A DNA stretch of 52,168 bases, taken from contig DYGR01000020.1 in the NCBI GenBank assembly GCA_020724545.1, forward strand, positions 1-52,168, written 5' to 3'. Of the stretch, positions 34,415 through 42,768 are shown in pieces. Source of the DNA: Candidatus Methanoperedens nitratireducens (GTDB taxonomy: Archaea; Halobacteriota; Methanosarcinia; Methanosarcinales; Methanoperedenaceae). Position 1 is the first letter of the stretch; every line of letters begins with the position of its first letter. Made by a program: the position numbers and the translations under genes. Below the pieces are notes generated by a model. It was not told the DNA's origin and did not search any database. It saw only the letters and a list, made by a program, of their open reading frames with translations.

Positions 34415-34632
34415 GAATAAAAATTGATCTGGAAAGTGACGCACTCTATTTCAGAATAAGCGAGGACCAAATAGAAGAAAGCGAGGAAATAAGCAAAGGT
34501 CTCATTATAGACTATGACGCTAACGGAAAGGTTGTGGGAATAGAGATACTTAACGTAAAGGAAAAATTCAAAATGGAAGATCTGACTGGTCTTAAACTGG
34601 AAATGCCCACTGTTGCAAAGGCGGAAGCGTGA
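34411..34632 (+). CDS. DUF2283 family protein
   Basis: A 73-residue DUF2283 protein with the typical 'MRIKIDLESDALYFRISEDQIEESEEISKGLIIDYDANGKVVGIEILNVKE' (D-x-x-x-D-x-L-Y, then G-x-I-x-D-x-D-x-x-G-x-V-V-G-I-E-I-L). These small beta proteins are thought to be antitoxin components when paired with DUF4258-like genes, as here. Experimental proof is lacking for most. Confidence 0.85.
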   Translation: MRIKIDLESDALYFRISEDQIEESEEISKGLIIDYDANGKVVGIEILNVKEKFKMEDLTGLKLEMPTVAKAEA

Positions 34633-34666
34633 ACCAAAAGCAGGTTCGGCCGATGAATCAGGATGT

Positions 34667-36019
34667 TTAATCCCTTATCCTCCTTATAATCATCAGCCCT
34701 GTAATATTTACAATCAATATCAGGATGACCGCGGTGATCTCCCTGTAATTCAGTCCTTCCCTGGATTTAAAATCAAACTGTTTATCAGAATCAAGGAACA
34801 GGTATTCCTCGTATGTCCCGGCATCGCCTGCTGCCCTGAGCGTATAGCCCGTGTTCAGAGGAAGCCCTGCAAAGATAATCTCTGAGCCTGTGCCTTCTGA
34901 TACTTTCCGATCCCCGCTCCATAACGAGACCGTATATTCTGAATCGGCTGTTATAAAGACGCTTGCATAGTTCTTTATATTGATGGAACTGCCGTCTGCG
35001 TACTGGAGATGATTGGGAAGGTCAAGAACGCTCAGCAGTGTCGGAGCGATATCCTTCTGTCCGTACTCTCCATCTATTATGCCCTGCATAGTATTTGGAG
35101 ACATAATGACAAGAGGTATTCTCAGGCTCTCCATACTTGAGGAGTATTTATCTGATGCGTGCCCGCCTCTTTGTGCATTCCTGCTGGCAAAGGACATACC
35201 GTGGTCGGCTGTGAAAAACAGGGCAATATTATTCTCTGAGGTAGTTTTATATAGAGGGGATATATCCCTGTCAAGTTCCTCAATCAGCCTGATGTATCTA
35301 CTGTCTCCAAGATTATGACCTCCGCTGTCGATTGCACCTATATTCACGGTCAGGAGGAATTTCTGGGATGGATAGTTCTCGATCATAAGTGTCGCAACGG
35401 CATTGGCAGCATCAATACCCCATCTGTTATAAGCAGAATATTTATCTACACCCGACCGGTTATCCAGATATACAGGGAGCTTCATCTTCCAGTCGTACAT
35501 CAACTCATAGACTCCGGCAGGTGGATTTTTAGTCTGGATCGATAACAGAGGTTTATCAATTGAATTATCCTTTGCAAACAGTATTATATCCTGCTCCTCA
35601 CGCATGTTAAAGAAATCGCCTCTCTGCATCACGGCCAGGTTGATAAATCCGTGCTGCCTTGTAATATCAAAAATAGTCGCATCAGGATAGCCAACCACTT
35701 CTTCGTTCGCCTCTGAGTAGCCTGTGACAAGGATGGAGTGTGCGATGCCTGTTACGGGCTTGTTAGTTCTGATATCTATTATCCTTGTTCCAAAGCTCAG
35801 GTTCTGGGTTCTTGCTTTTAAAAGCTCGCTGTCGTCAAGCGCATAAGGTGTGAGTTCAGGATAATAATATGAAGAACCCAGTCCATCGACAATAAAAAGA
35901 ATAGCTCCACCGGGTCTCTGGATATCATTTAATGTTATTTCCGATACACCAAAAGCGGTATATGAGAGAGAAGATAATAGTATTAAAGTTATTATATTTA
36001 TTTTAATAAGGTTTCGCAT
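34667..36019 (-). CDS. Membrane-anchored alkaline phosphatase-superfamily protein
   Basis: A 450-residue extracellular protein with a signal peptide (residues 1-24) and a C-terminal membrane helix (VILILIVNITGLMII) with a basic tail. The metal-binding elements of the alkaline phosphatase/phosphoglycerate mutase/sulfatase superfamily are present: 'LFIVDGLGSSYY' (first Asp), 'NIGAIDSGGHN' (Asp/His), 'FTADHGMS' (Asp-His) and 'GGHASDKY' (His). A beta-sandwich-like domain of about 65 residues (365-430) precedes the anchor. It likely hydrolyses phospho-esters or transfers phosphoryl groups at the cell surface. The substrate is unknown. No operon partner. Confidence 0.8.
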   Translation of the reverse strand: MRNLIKINIITLILLSSLSYTAFGVSEITLNDIQRPGGAILFIVDGLGSSYYYPELTPYALDDSELLKARTQNLSFGTRIIDIRTNKPVTGIAHSILVTGYSEANEEVVGYPDATIFDITRQHGFINLAVMQRGDFFNMREEQDIILFAKDNSIDKPLLSIQTKNPPAGVYELMYDWKMKLPVYLDNRSGVDKYSAYNRWGIDAANAVATLMIENYPSQKFLLTVNIGAIDSGGHNLGDSRYIRLIEELDRDISPLYKTTSENNIALFFTADHGMSFASRNAQRGGHASDKYSSSMESLRIPLVIMSPNTMQGIIDGEYGQKDIAPTLLSVLDLPNHLQYADGSSINIKNYASVFITADSEYTVSLWSGDRKVSEGTGSEIIFAGLPLNTGYTLRAAGDAGTYEEYLFLDSDKQFDFKSREGLNYREITAVILILIVNITGLMIIRRIRD

Positions 36020-36042
36020 AATGTTTCTCCAGCAAATTTAAA

Positions 36043-36074
36043 AATCTGCGTTCATTTGCGTTCATCTGCGGTTC
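36043..36074. repeat. Dispersed palindromic repeat, half copy C
   Basis: ATCTGCGTTCATTTGCGTTCATCTGCGG is one arm only of the family seen at 30101, 33616 and 38119. It lies just upstream of the phosphatase start. Confidence 0.8.
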
Positions 36075-36136
36075 TTCATAGTTCTCATCTCTCTAATAAT
36101 CTTATGGATACATTTACATTATAAGTGATATAAAAT

Positions 36137-38029
36137 TCAACTGTTCATCATCTCCAGTTTCCTAGAGATTTTTTCTTTTAGAAGCCTGTTGATCTCCTGG
36201 CCGCTTACCTTGCCCCTGAATTCCTTCATGACCACGCCCATCAGAGGACCAGCTGAATCCAATCCTCTTTCTTTGATAAAATCGATTTTAGATTCGATGA
36301 TCCTATCGATAACTGCCTCTAATTCCCCTATCTCAACCCCGATCCCAAGAGATTGGGCTGCCCTATCGACTGTAAGTTCAGGCTTATTTGCAATCGTTTT
36401 CAGGATACTCCCGATTGCCTCATTCGGGATCTTTCCCTCTGAGTGAAATCTGAAAAGATCCACAAGGTGCCCCTCAGTAACATTATCTACAGGTATCCCC
36501 TCTTTTTCAAGCTCAGGTAAAGTCGTCTCAAGGGTACGCACAACCATGGTCGAATTTGCGTTCTGTACCTGCTGCATTATTCTCTCAAACAGGATAAAAT
36601 CCTCTGATCTCGCAATCATCCCTGCGAGTTCCTCATTCAAATTAAATTGCTTTATATACCTTGATCTGCGCTCATCAATGAGTTCAGGTAATTTAATACT
36701 GCGGATTCGCTCCTCTGTTATTTCTACAGGAGGAACATCGGTCTCCGGGTACATGCGTGCTGCGCCAGGAAGCGGCCTCATATAGGCTGAATTCCCATCT
36801 GGAAGCACGCGTCTTGTCTCTTCAGGGATGCCCACAAGTGCTTCTTTTGCACGAGCAATCACAGCCTCAAGCGCGCCCCTTGCTCTTTCCTTTGCATCAG
36901 CAACCATGACCACGCAATCTTTATCCTGCGCACCCAGTGCTCCTCTGAGCGCGCTCACCTCATCCTCTGTTATGCCGTAATCTGGAAGCTCATCTGTATG
37001 GAATATGCCTCCAACACCTGATTTTTTGGCATAATCTGAGAATTCCGTCCCCAGGCGCCTCCCGGGCTGGACCTCTTTGCCCGCAAGTCCTGCAAACCCG
37101 TGCAGGTTTACCGCAAGTATAACGCCTCCTCTCAATGCTTTCAATATTACTTTTGAGGAGGTGTTCGCAAATACCGACGTGACATCCACAATCCTATCTG
37201 AGACAGATGCACCTCTTTTGCTAAGTTCATCTCTTATCTCCAGAAGCGCTACCTGCCTTGCTACTTCCCGCTCCACGATCATCTCTATTAGTTCAAGTGC
37301 CTGCACACCTTTTATCTCAACCCTTGCGCCCTGTGATATTGAGATGTTGATGTCCTGCCTTATGGTGCCAAGACCGCGCTTGACCTTGCCTGTTGAGCGC
37401 AGGATCATCCCGAGCTTCTCTGCAATCTCCCTTGCATGCGAAGGTGAGACGATATCCGGTGCAGTCCCGATCTCAACAAGCGGGATACCGAGGCGGTCAA
37501 GTGAATAAACCACTGAATCCTTGCGCTCTTCAACCTTCTGGGCAGCCTCCTCCTCAAGACAGAGCACATCTATCCCCACGCGGCCAGAGGATGAATCAAG
37601 ATATCCCTGGGTAGCCAGAAGACCCGATCTCTGAAAGCCTGATGTATTGGAGCCGTCGATAACTATCTTTCGCATGGTATAGAGCTCATCCACGATTCTC
37701 ATGTTCAACATGCGTGCGATCATGAGCGCATAGTCCAGAGCTTCCTGATTCAGCTCCCGCGGCGGCTCTTCATCCGCCTCGACCAGACAGATGGTATCAT
37801 ATGCTTTATAGATGAATTTTTTTGTAAATTTTACTTCTTCAAGCGCTGCCCTGTCAACCACGCCCATTTCGCTCTGTGTCGGTCGAAGGTACCTCATGAA
37901 TTCAAAATTGGATTCCTTTATATCACGAAGAAGGGTAGGGCTGGCGCAGAAGAGTTTTTGCTCAGTATCAAGCTGCTGGTGAATCTCAAGTCCTGCTTTT
38001 AATCCAAGTGCCCTGTAGTCGTGATCCAT
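36137..38029 (-). CDS. gatE: Glu-tRNA(Gln) amidotransferase subunit E
   Basis: The tRNA-binding subunit of the archaeal GatDE complex, which converts Glu-tRNA(Gln) to Gln-tRNA(Gln). 630 residues, full length. The GatB-like cradle has '[26 protein letters not shown]', '[16 protein letters not shown]', '[11 protein letters not shown]', '[15 protein letters not shown]' and '[11 protein letters not shown]'. A GAD-type insertion (about 280-400) and the helical YqeY-like tail ('[25 protein letters not shown]') complete it. Its presence shows that the organism lacks a direct GlnRS. GatD is not adjacent. Confidence 0.96.
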   Translation of the reverse strand: MDHDYRALGLKAGLEIHQQLDTEQKLFCASPTLLRDIKESNFEFMRYLRPTQSEMGVVDRAALEEVKFTKKFIYKAYDTICLVEADEEPPRELNQEALDYALMIARMLNMRIVDELYTMRKIVIDGSNTSGFQRSGLLATQGYLDSSSGRVGIDVLCLEEEAAQKVEERKDSVVYSLDRLGIPLVEIGTAPDIVSPSHAREIAEKLGMILRSTGKVKRGLGTIRQDINISISQGARVEIKGVQALELIEMIVEREVARQVALLEIRDELSKRGASVSDRIVDVTSVFANTSSKVILKALRGGVILAVNLHGFAGLAGKEVQPGRRLGTEFSDYAKKSGVGGIFHTDELPDYGITEDEVSALRGALGAQDKDCVVMVADAKERARGALEAVIARAKEALVGIPEETRRVLPDGNSAYMRPLPGAARMYPETDVPPVEITEERIRSIKLPELIDERRSRYIKQFNLNEELAGMIARSEDFILFERIMQQVQNANSTMVVRTLETTLPELEKEGIPVDNVTEGHLVDLFRFHSEGKIPNEAIGSILKTIANKPELTVDRAAQSLGIGVEIGELEAVIDRIIESKIDFIKERGLDSAGPLMGVVMKEFRGKVSGQEINRLLKEKISRKLEMMNS

Positions 38030-38118
38030 GGATGTCTCTGATATGAGACAACATATAAAATGATTGTTGTTTGTCCATCACATGCTATAGTTAAGTGCTT
38101 AAATAACAGTAAATAAAA

Positions 38119-38185
38119 AACCGCAGATAAACGCCGATGAACGCAGATGCAGGTTATCTGCGTTTATCTGTGTTCATCGGCGGTT
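38119..38185. repeat. Dispersed palindromic repeat, copy D
   Basis: The most regular copy: a 30-base left arm starting AACCGCAGATAAACGCCG, a seven-base loop GCAGGTT, and a 30-base right arm ending CATCGGCGGTT. It lies in the gap between cooS and gatE. Confidence 0.92.
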
Positions 38186-38213
38186 AATAAGCATCTTTTA
38201 AGCCATTTAAAAT

Positions 38214-40151
38214 TTACGGCAATCCGAGGGCTTTTCTCTTGGTGTTGATATGTGCCTCGATCGCATCTGCGGCCTTGACCGGATCAAGCTCTACGATCAC
38301 CTTTCCTCCGGTGAGCGACTCAACATCGTTTGTGAGCACCTTAGCCACAATTGGTGATCCTGTGACCGGAGGCACGGGTGAGAGATGCAGCAGCAATCCG
38401 AAGGCCACTGCGAATGCTCCATCAGCCACAGCCTTCTGTTCCAGGTACTCTGGTGCGGATGCCGCAACTGGCAGGGCGCTCGGGTCGACTCCCAGCGCTG
38501 CTGCGATCTCAGTCACAGCTACGCCTATTCTGCCGATATCAACACATGAGCCGTAGTTGATGCACGGCGGTATCCCGAGTGACTTGCAAACTGCCTTCAG
38601 ACCTTCGCCTGCCTGTTCTGCTGCCTGGGGTCTCATGAGTCCTTCGATCTGCGTAGCTGAACTGACACAGCCTGCGTTTATCACAAGCATATTGCGCTTT
38701 ATGAGTTCACGGGACAGCCTGACCGAGACTGTATCATGTTTTGTCTTTGCTGTAGTGCAGCCCACAACTGCCACTATTCCCTTGATGCTTCCTGCCTTTA
38801 TGGCATCGATCATGGGATTCCAGCTTCCTCCAAGTGCAGCTTTGCAGCTCTCAACAGAGAAGCCTGCCATGACATCTGATTTATATCCGGGTATATGGAC
38901 CTTGCCGTTGTTCCTCTTCTTGTAGGCATCTATTGCCATCTTCACTATTTGATTTGCCTGTTCATCTGCTTTCTCTGGCGTAAAGTCCAGGTGATCTGTC
39001 ACACCTGCCATCCTGACGAGTTTATCGACCGAGATAACCTTGGTATGAAAGTTATCCGCCATCGTCTTCAGGGCGGGTGTGGAGCAGTTAAGATCCATCA
39101 TAACAAGATCTATGGCTCCTGTGGCAATGAGGAACTCCTGGTTTATCCAGTTACCTGTCTGTCCAGCAAATCCTTTTGCTGATGTGGCTGAGCGCTGCAT
39201 GAGTTCCTGGCCTGTGCACATGGAACCCAGGAGCTTTATATCCTTAGCACCTGCCTCTTTTGCGAGTTTTTGCATCTCAGGGCTCTGGGCTGCCTTCAGA
39301 ACAGATGTTGCCATAAGCGGAATGTGCCCGTGCGCTACTATATTAACTGCATCCTTATCGATTATACCGAGGTCTGCTGAAGAAGTGGTCGGGGTTGGGG
39401 TTCCAAGGAGAATATCCTGCAGCGTGATTGTAGCTACAAGTCCCATATATCCTGTGGCTATTCCTACCCGAAGAGTTGTGAGCAAAAGATCCACAGGGTC
39501 TGTATCTATTGATGTTAGCGTCTTTGTCATCGCATCGCCCACCTCTGCGTATGTTCCGCCAGGTATGATACCAAGCTTCTTCCATATCTCAAGCCGGGTC
39601 TTTGGTGCGAACTTCTCGACAAGAAGCAGCGGTTCATCAGAACCCTTCTTTATCTCAGCAAGCACTGCATCAGCCAGGGCAACTGCCAGCTCTTCTGTTG
39701 ACTTTGTAGTATCTAATCCAAGGGCTCCTGCAACTGCCTTGAGCTTTCCCGGGTCCTGTATCTTAAATGAGGTCTTTCCCTGTGCTGCTGCCTTCAGGGT
39801 CTTTGCGACCAGCTCCAGATGGTGGGTATAAGCCGCCGCGCCTCCTGCTGTGAGTCTCAGGAAGTTTCTGGCCGCTATGACATCAGCGGTCGCACCGCAT
39901 ATGCCTGTTGTAGCTCTGGTTGTGATCCTGCACGGCCCGTGGCTGCACAACTGACAGCATATCCCCTGTGCTCCAAAAGTACACTGGGGCTGCTGGGCAT
40001 TATAGCGATCAAATATTGTGGGTATGTTCATCTTACTTGTTCTCTCGTACATCTCCTGTGTGGATTTATGTGCCGAGACACTCTCTTTAGCATTATCTAC
40101 TGCATTATCTTTATCTTTGCCAAATCCGATTCTCTTCAATAAATCAGCCAT
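38214..40151 (-). CDS. cooS: Nickel-iron carbon monoxide dehydrogenase (CooS)
   Basis: A 645-residue anaerobic CO dehydrogenase that oxidises CO to CO2. The N-terminal cysteines for the D and B clusters are C57, C65, C66, C69, C74 and C85 ('CTFGAQGICCQLCSHGPC'). The Ni-Fe-S C-cluster ligands are visible as His in 'VAHGHIPLM' and cysteines in 'GSMCTGQEL', 'MDLNCSTPAL', 'VGCTTAKTK', 'INAGCVSSATQ' and 'NYGSCVDIGR'. It is the monofunctional CooS type, not the CdhA of acetyl-CoA synthase. No CooF ferredoxin or CooC maturation gene is adjacent. GGAGG precedes the ATG by nine bases. Confidence 0.95.
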   Translation of the reverse strand: MADLLKRIGFGKDKDNAVDNAKESVSAHKSTQEMYERTSKMNIPTIFDRYNAQQPQCTFGAQGICCQLCSHGPCRITTRATTGICGATADVIAARNFLRLTAGGAAAYTHHLELVAKTLKAAAQGKTSFKIQDPGKLKAVAGALGLDTTKSTEELAVALADAVLAEIKKGSDEPLLLVEKFAPKTRLEIWKKLGIIPGGTYAEVGDAMTKTLTSIDTDPVDLLLTTLRVGIATGYMGLVATITLQDILLGTPTPTTSSADLGIIDKDAVNIVAHGHIPLMATSVLKAAQSPEMQKLAKEAGAKDIKLLGSMCTGQELMQRSATSAKGFAGQTGNWINQEFLIATGAIDLVMMDLNCSTPALKTMADNFHTKVISVDKLVRMAGVTDHLDFTPEKADEQANQIVKMAIDAYKKRNNGKVHIPGYKSDVMAGFSVESCKAALGGSWNPMIDAIKAGSIKGIVAVVGCTTAKTKHDTVSVRLSRELIKRNMLVINAGCVSSATQIEGLMRPQAAEQAGEGLKAVCKSLGIPPCINYGSCVDIGRIGVAVTEIAAALGVDPSALPVAASAPEYLEQKAVADGAFAVAFGLLLHLSPVPPVTGSPIVAKVLTNDVESLTGGKVIVELDPVKAADAIEAHINTKRKALGLP

Positions 40152-40191
40152 TTATTATATGCCTCCAAATTCTTGGTTATGACCATAGTAA

Positions 40192-40235
40192 TCTCCTATA
40201 AGATATAAAGATATTCATTATGGCTTATAGGGAGA
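40192..40235 (-). promoter_or_regulatory. cooS promoter with inverted repeat
   Basis: TCTCCTATAAG (40192-40202) and CTTATAGGGAGA (40224-40235) are inverted repeats with one base of bulge. They flank a minus-strand TATA-like CTTTATATCTT (40203-40213), 50-60 bases before the ATG. This is the expected place for an operator. Confidence 0.5.
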
Positions 40236-40358
40236 TGCTCCAGATAGCCTATTAATAATTAAAACTGCATCAAATAACGGAAAAATTCTTGTAGTTACGC
40301 TGATAATACTATTATATTGAGAACTTATACAATTACAGGGGGTGATGTATTTTTAACC

Positions 40359-41090
40359 ATGAAAAAGACCTGGTATCAGCTTGAAGGCTCAAAGCCGGCT
40401 GAGATATGGACTATACTGCACTTTCCATATACAGCAATGAACCTGAGCTTCCTTGCAGTCGGGTTCGGGATTGCAGGTGTTAACAGGTGGGATGTTCTTG
40501 TGTGGATCATGATCGCGTACTTCCTCGGGCTTGGGATTGCAGCACATGCCTTTGATCAACTGCCAGGGATGGGCAGCAGTTATGTAAAATACCTGGCACC
40601 CGGAGAACTGCTGCTGTTGGGGTTGACTGCCGTTAGTATAGCCGTGCTGATAGGCATATACTGGATGGTAAAACTTGCTGCATGGCATCTGCTGTGGATT
40701 ATTCCGCTGCAGACTTTTTTCGTATGGGCATATCCGAACTCCAGATTCATGAAGGGATTCTTTCACAATGATTTCTGGTTTGCAGTATCATTCGGGTTCA
40801 TCCCTGTAATGGTCGGGTTTTATATGAATACATTAACGCTCAATGGAACATTTCTTACATGGGCGGCTCTGGCAGCATCGATCTCTGCTATAGAGATCAC
40901 CCTATCAAGGTATGTAAGGGCAATACGGAAGAGCTATGCTGAAGATAGAGAGAAATACGGCAGCAGCCCTGATTATAATGAAGCCACTGCAGTAAAGCGC
41001 ATGGAATACTATACACACAAACCTGAGATTGCTCTTAAGCTCTTATGCCTCATGAGTTATTTTCTGGCATTCTCTTTCCTTCTGAGGTAA
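40359..41090 (+). CDS. Polytopic membrane protein, divergent UbiA-like
   Basis: A 243-residue integral membrane protein with about six or seven helices. After the second helix it carries 'AAHAFDQLPGMG' (residues 61-72). This occupies the place of the first Asp-rich motif of UbiA prenyltransferases (N-D-x-x-D), but with His and Gln in non-canonical positions. A second DxxxD motif is not obvious. The third gene of the cluster has a matching motif, so both belong to one family. I infer a prenyl-transfer or lipid-related role from the neighbours: a GGR-like reductase and a polyprenyl diphosphate synthase. The start is the ATG at 40359 behind GGGGGTGATG; a TTG at 40317 would add 14 residues. Confidence 0.6.
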   Translation: MKKTWYQLEGSKPAEIWTILHFPYTAMNLSFLAVGFGIAGVNRWDVLVWIMIAYFLGLGIAAHAFDQLPGMGSSYVKYLAPGELLLLGLTAVSIAVLIGIYWMVKLAAWHLLWIIPLQTFFVWAYPNSRFMKGFFHNDFWFAVSFGFIPVMVGFYMNTLTLNGTFLTWAALAASISAIEITLSRYVRAIRKSYAEDREKYGSSPDYNEATAVKRMEYYTHKPEIALKLLCLMSYFLAFSFLLR

Positions 41091-41093
41091 ATA

Positions 41094-42086
41094 ATGAAAA
41101 TAGCAATTGCTGGTGCAGGAATATGTGGTGCATACCTGTACAGGCTACTGCACAATAAAGGATTCGATGATGTAGCTGTATACGAACAGGAACAGCAGCA
41201 TAAGACAGGCTGTAGCATTAGCCCGTGTGCATGGGGTACTTCACTGGGGTTTGAGCCGCTTGTTGAGCATGCTGGACTTGATCCGGCCAAATACACACGG
41301 ATGCAGTTTGATCATGTTATGATGGATGAGATGAGAATAGAAGCATATGCTCTGACCTTTGATAAACCGCTTCTCATATCTGACCTGCTGCAGGATGCAG
41401 TAATACAACAATCACCGATAGATACTGCAGAATACGACAGGGTAATTGATGCTACCGGTGTTTTGCGTGCATATTTACCAGAGATAAAGGACGATCTTAT
41501 CTTTCCATGTGTTCAGTACTGTATTCGCAGCTCAGAACCTCTTGATATGAGTATTAAGATCAGCAGGATAGGGTATGCATGGATTTTTCCTCTATCTGAT
41601 GGCATATACCATATAGGGGCAGGCAGTCTTGTGGTCAAGCCGCATGATATGCTCAAAAACCTGAGCTGGGTTAAACAAGGTGTTAAACAAGGCGATAAAA
41701 ATGAAAAAAGGGAGGTAATCTGCAGATGCGCCAGTAAAGTTCGCTTAACCGCACCGATCGGCAGCAGGCCGTACATATTCAGGAACATATGGGGTACAGG
41801 CGAAGCGATCGGATGTGTGGCTCCGCTTGCAGGCGAGGGCATCATTCCTGGGATGAGAAGCGCACAGATCTTAGTTGAGAACTGGGATGATCACCTTGCA
41901 TATGAGCGTGCGATACTGAATGAGTTCTCATGGATGGAAGAGGAACGCAGGGTAGTGGACAGGCTCAGGAGAGGAGAGCGGATTGGTATAAGAGACGGCC
42001 TGATACTTAAAGAAACTACAAAGAGGATGAATATGAAACTTCATCTCTGGGATGCTTTGAAGATGTTGATGAGGGCGAGGAAATGA
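41094..42086 (+). CDS. Geranylgeranyl reductase-like flavoprotein
   Basis: A 330-residue FAD-dependent oxidoreductase of the geranylgeranyl reductase family. The dinucleotide-binding 'MKIAIAGAGICGAYLYRLL' (GxGxxG at 7-12) opens it. 'YDRVIDATG' and 'APLAGEGIIPGMRSAQILVENW' (residues about 241-262) are family hallmarks of the FAD pocket. 'GYAWIFPLSDGIYHIGAGS' is the typical middle strand. The cysteine pair in 'ICRCASKVRLTAPIG' is conserved in several archaeal members. It should saturate double bonds of an isoprenoid chain. It starts three bases after the first gene and overlaps the next by four, so cotranslation is certain. Confidence 0.82.
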   Translation: MKIAIAGAGICGAYLYRLLHNKGFDDVAVYEQEQQHKTGCSISPCAWGTSLGFEPLVEHAGLDPAKYTRMQFDHVMMDEMRIEAYALTFDKPLLISDLLQDAVIQQSPIDTAEYDRVIDATGVLRAYLPEIKDDLIFPCVQYCIRSSEPLDMSIKISRIGYAWIFPLSDGIYHIGAGSLVVKPHDMLKNLSWVKQGVKQGDKNEKREVICRCASKVRLTAPIGSRPYIFRNIWGTGEAIGCVAPLAGEGIIPGMRSAQILVENWDDHLAYERAILNEFSWMEEERRVVDRLRRGERIGIRDGLILKETTKRMNMKLHLWDALKMLMRARK

Positions 42087-42760
42087 ACAGACAGTTAGAG
42101 TGGTATAGATACCTGGTATATAATAAGAGTGTCCCGGGCAGCCTGTTCACCCTTATACACATGCCCTTCATGCTGGCGTTTCTGTCTCTTGTTGTAGTCG
42201 GGACAGCCGCACTCCAGGTTATAGACTGTGCAGTTCTGGTTCTGTCTCTTGCAGTTGTGTTTCTTTTACTCTATGGCGAGCACATGCTTGATGACACTAC
42301 CCTTGCAGGGAAACCCTGGCAAACCGTATTCGGTGATACCACTCTTGTATCAATAGGTATCTGTCTGTTCATACTGGCATCATTGATAGGGATATATGCA
42401 AACCGCCTGCTGGAATCTCCATTTCCCGTTGTGGCAGTTGGTACTGGCATACTTTTCTGCGTATTATACGGTCTTGAATTCTGGAGCTTCCATACAGTAG
42501 AGTTCGGCGCCCTGGGTATGGCAGCAATACCGGTATCATCGTATCTTGCACAGGTGCTTGCTGCCGGTCTGGAGGCAAACCCGTTTATCATAGCAGGTCT
42601 TGGTATATTCGGTTTTGGTTATGGCTATGTGATGCTTGCACTGTATGAGCATACCAAGACGCAGGAATATAGGATTGCATGGAGGTTACTCGGACTACAT
42701 TTCCTTTTGATATACGCACTCGCCGGTGCATTATCCTCTGGAAGGGTGTGGATGCGATAG
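42083..42760 (+). CDS. Second divergent UbiA-like membrane protein
   Basis: A 225-residue protein with about seven hydrophobic helices. It carries 'YGEHMLDDTTLAGKPWQTVFG' (residues 64-84), which lines up with 'AAHAFDQLPGMG' of the gene two positions upstream: H-x-x-D-[DQ]-x-x-x-G. The two are therefore probably distant paralogues. In UbiA enzymes the corresponding Asp-rich loop binds Mg-diphosphate. Here the loop is degenerate, and the second motif may be 'YEHTKTQEYR' in the late loop or absent. A membrane prenyl-acceptor enzyme is plausible; a heterodimer with the first gene is possible. Start overlaps the reductase stop (ATGA). Confidence 0.6.
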   Translation: MNRQLEWYRYLVYNKSVPGSLFTLIHMPFMLAFLSLVVVGTAALQVIDCAVLVLSLAVVFLLLYGEHMLDDTTLAGKPWQTVFGDTTLVSIGICLFILASLIGIYANRLLESPFPVVAVGTGILFCVLYGLEFWSFHTVEFGALGMAAIPVSSYLAQVLAAGLEANPFIIAGLGIFGFGYGYVMLALYEHTKTQEYRIAWRLLGLHFLLIYALAGALSSGRVWMR

Positions 42761-42768
42761 GGTAGATA

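Noticed and set aside
34613-34885. 90-codon plus-strand frame after DUF2283
   Set aside because: It lies over the 3' end of the phosphatase gene, which is well supported on the minus strand.
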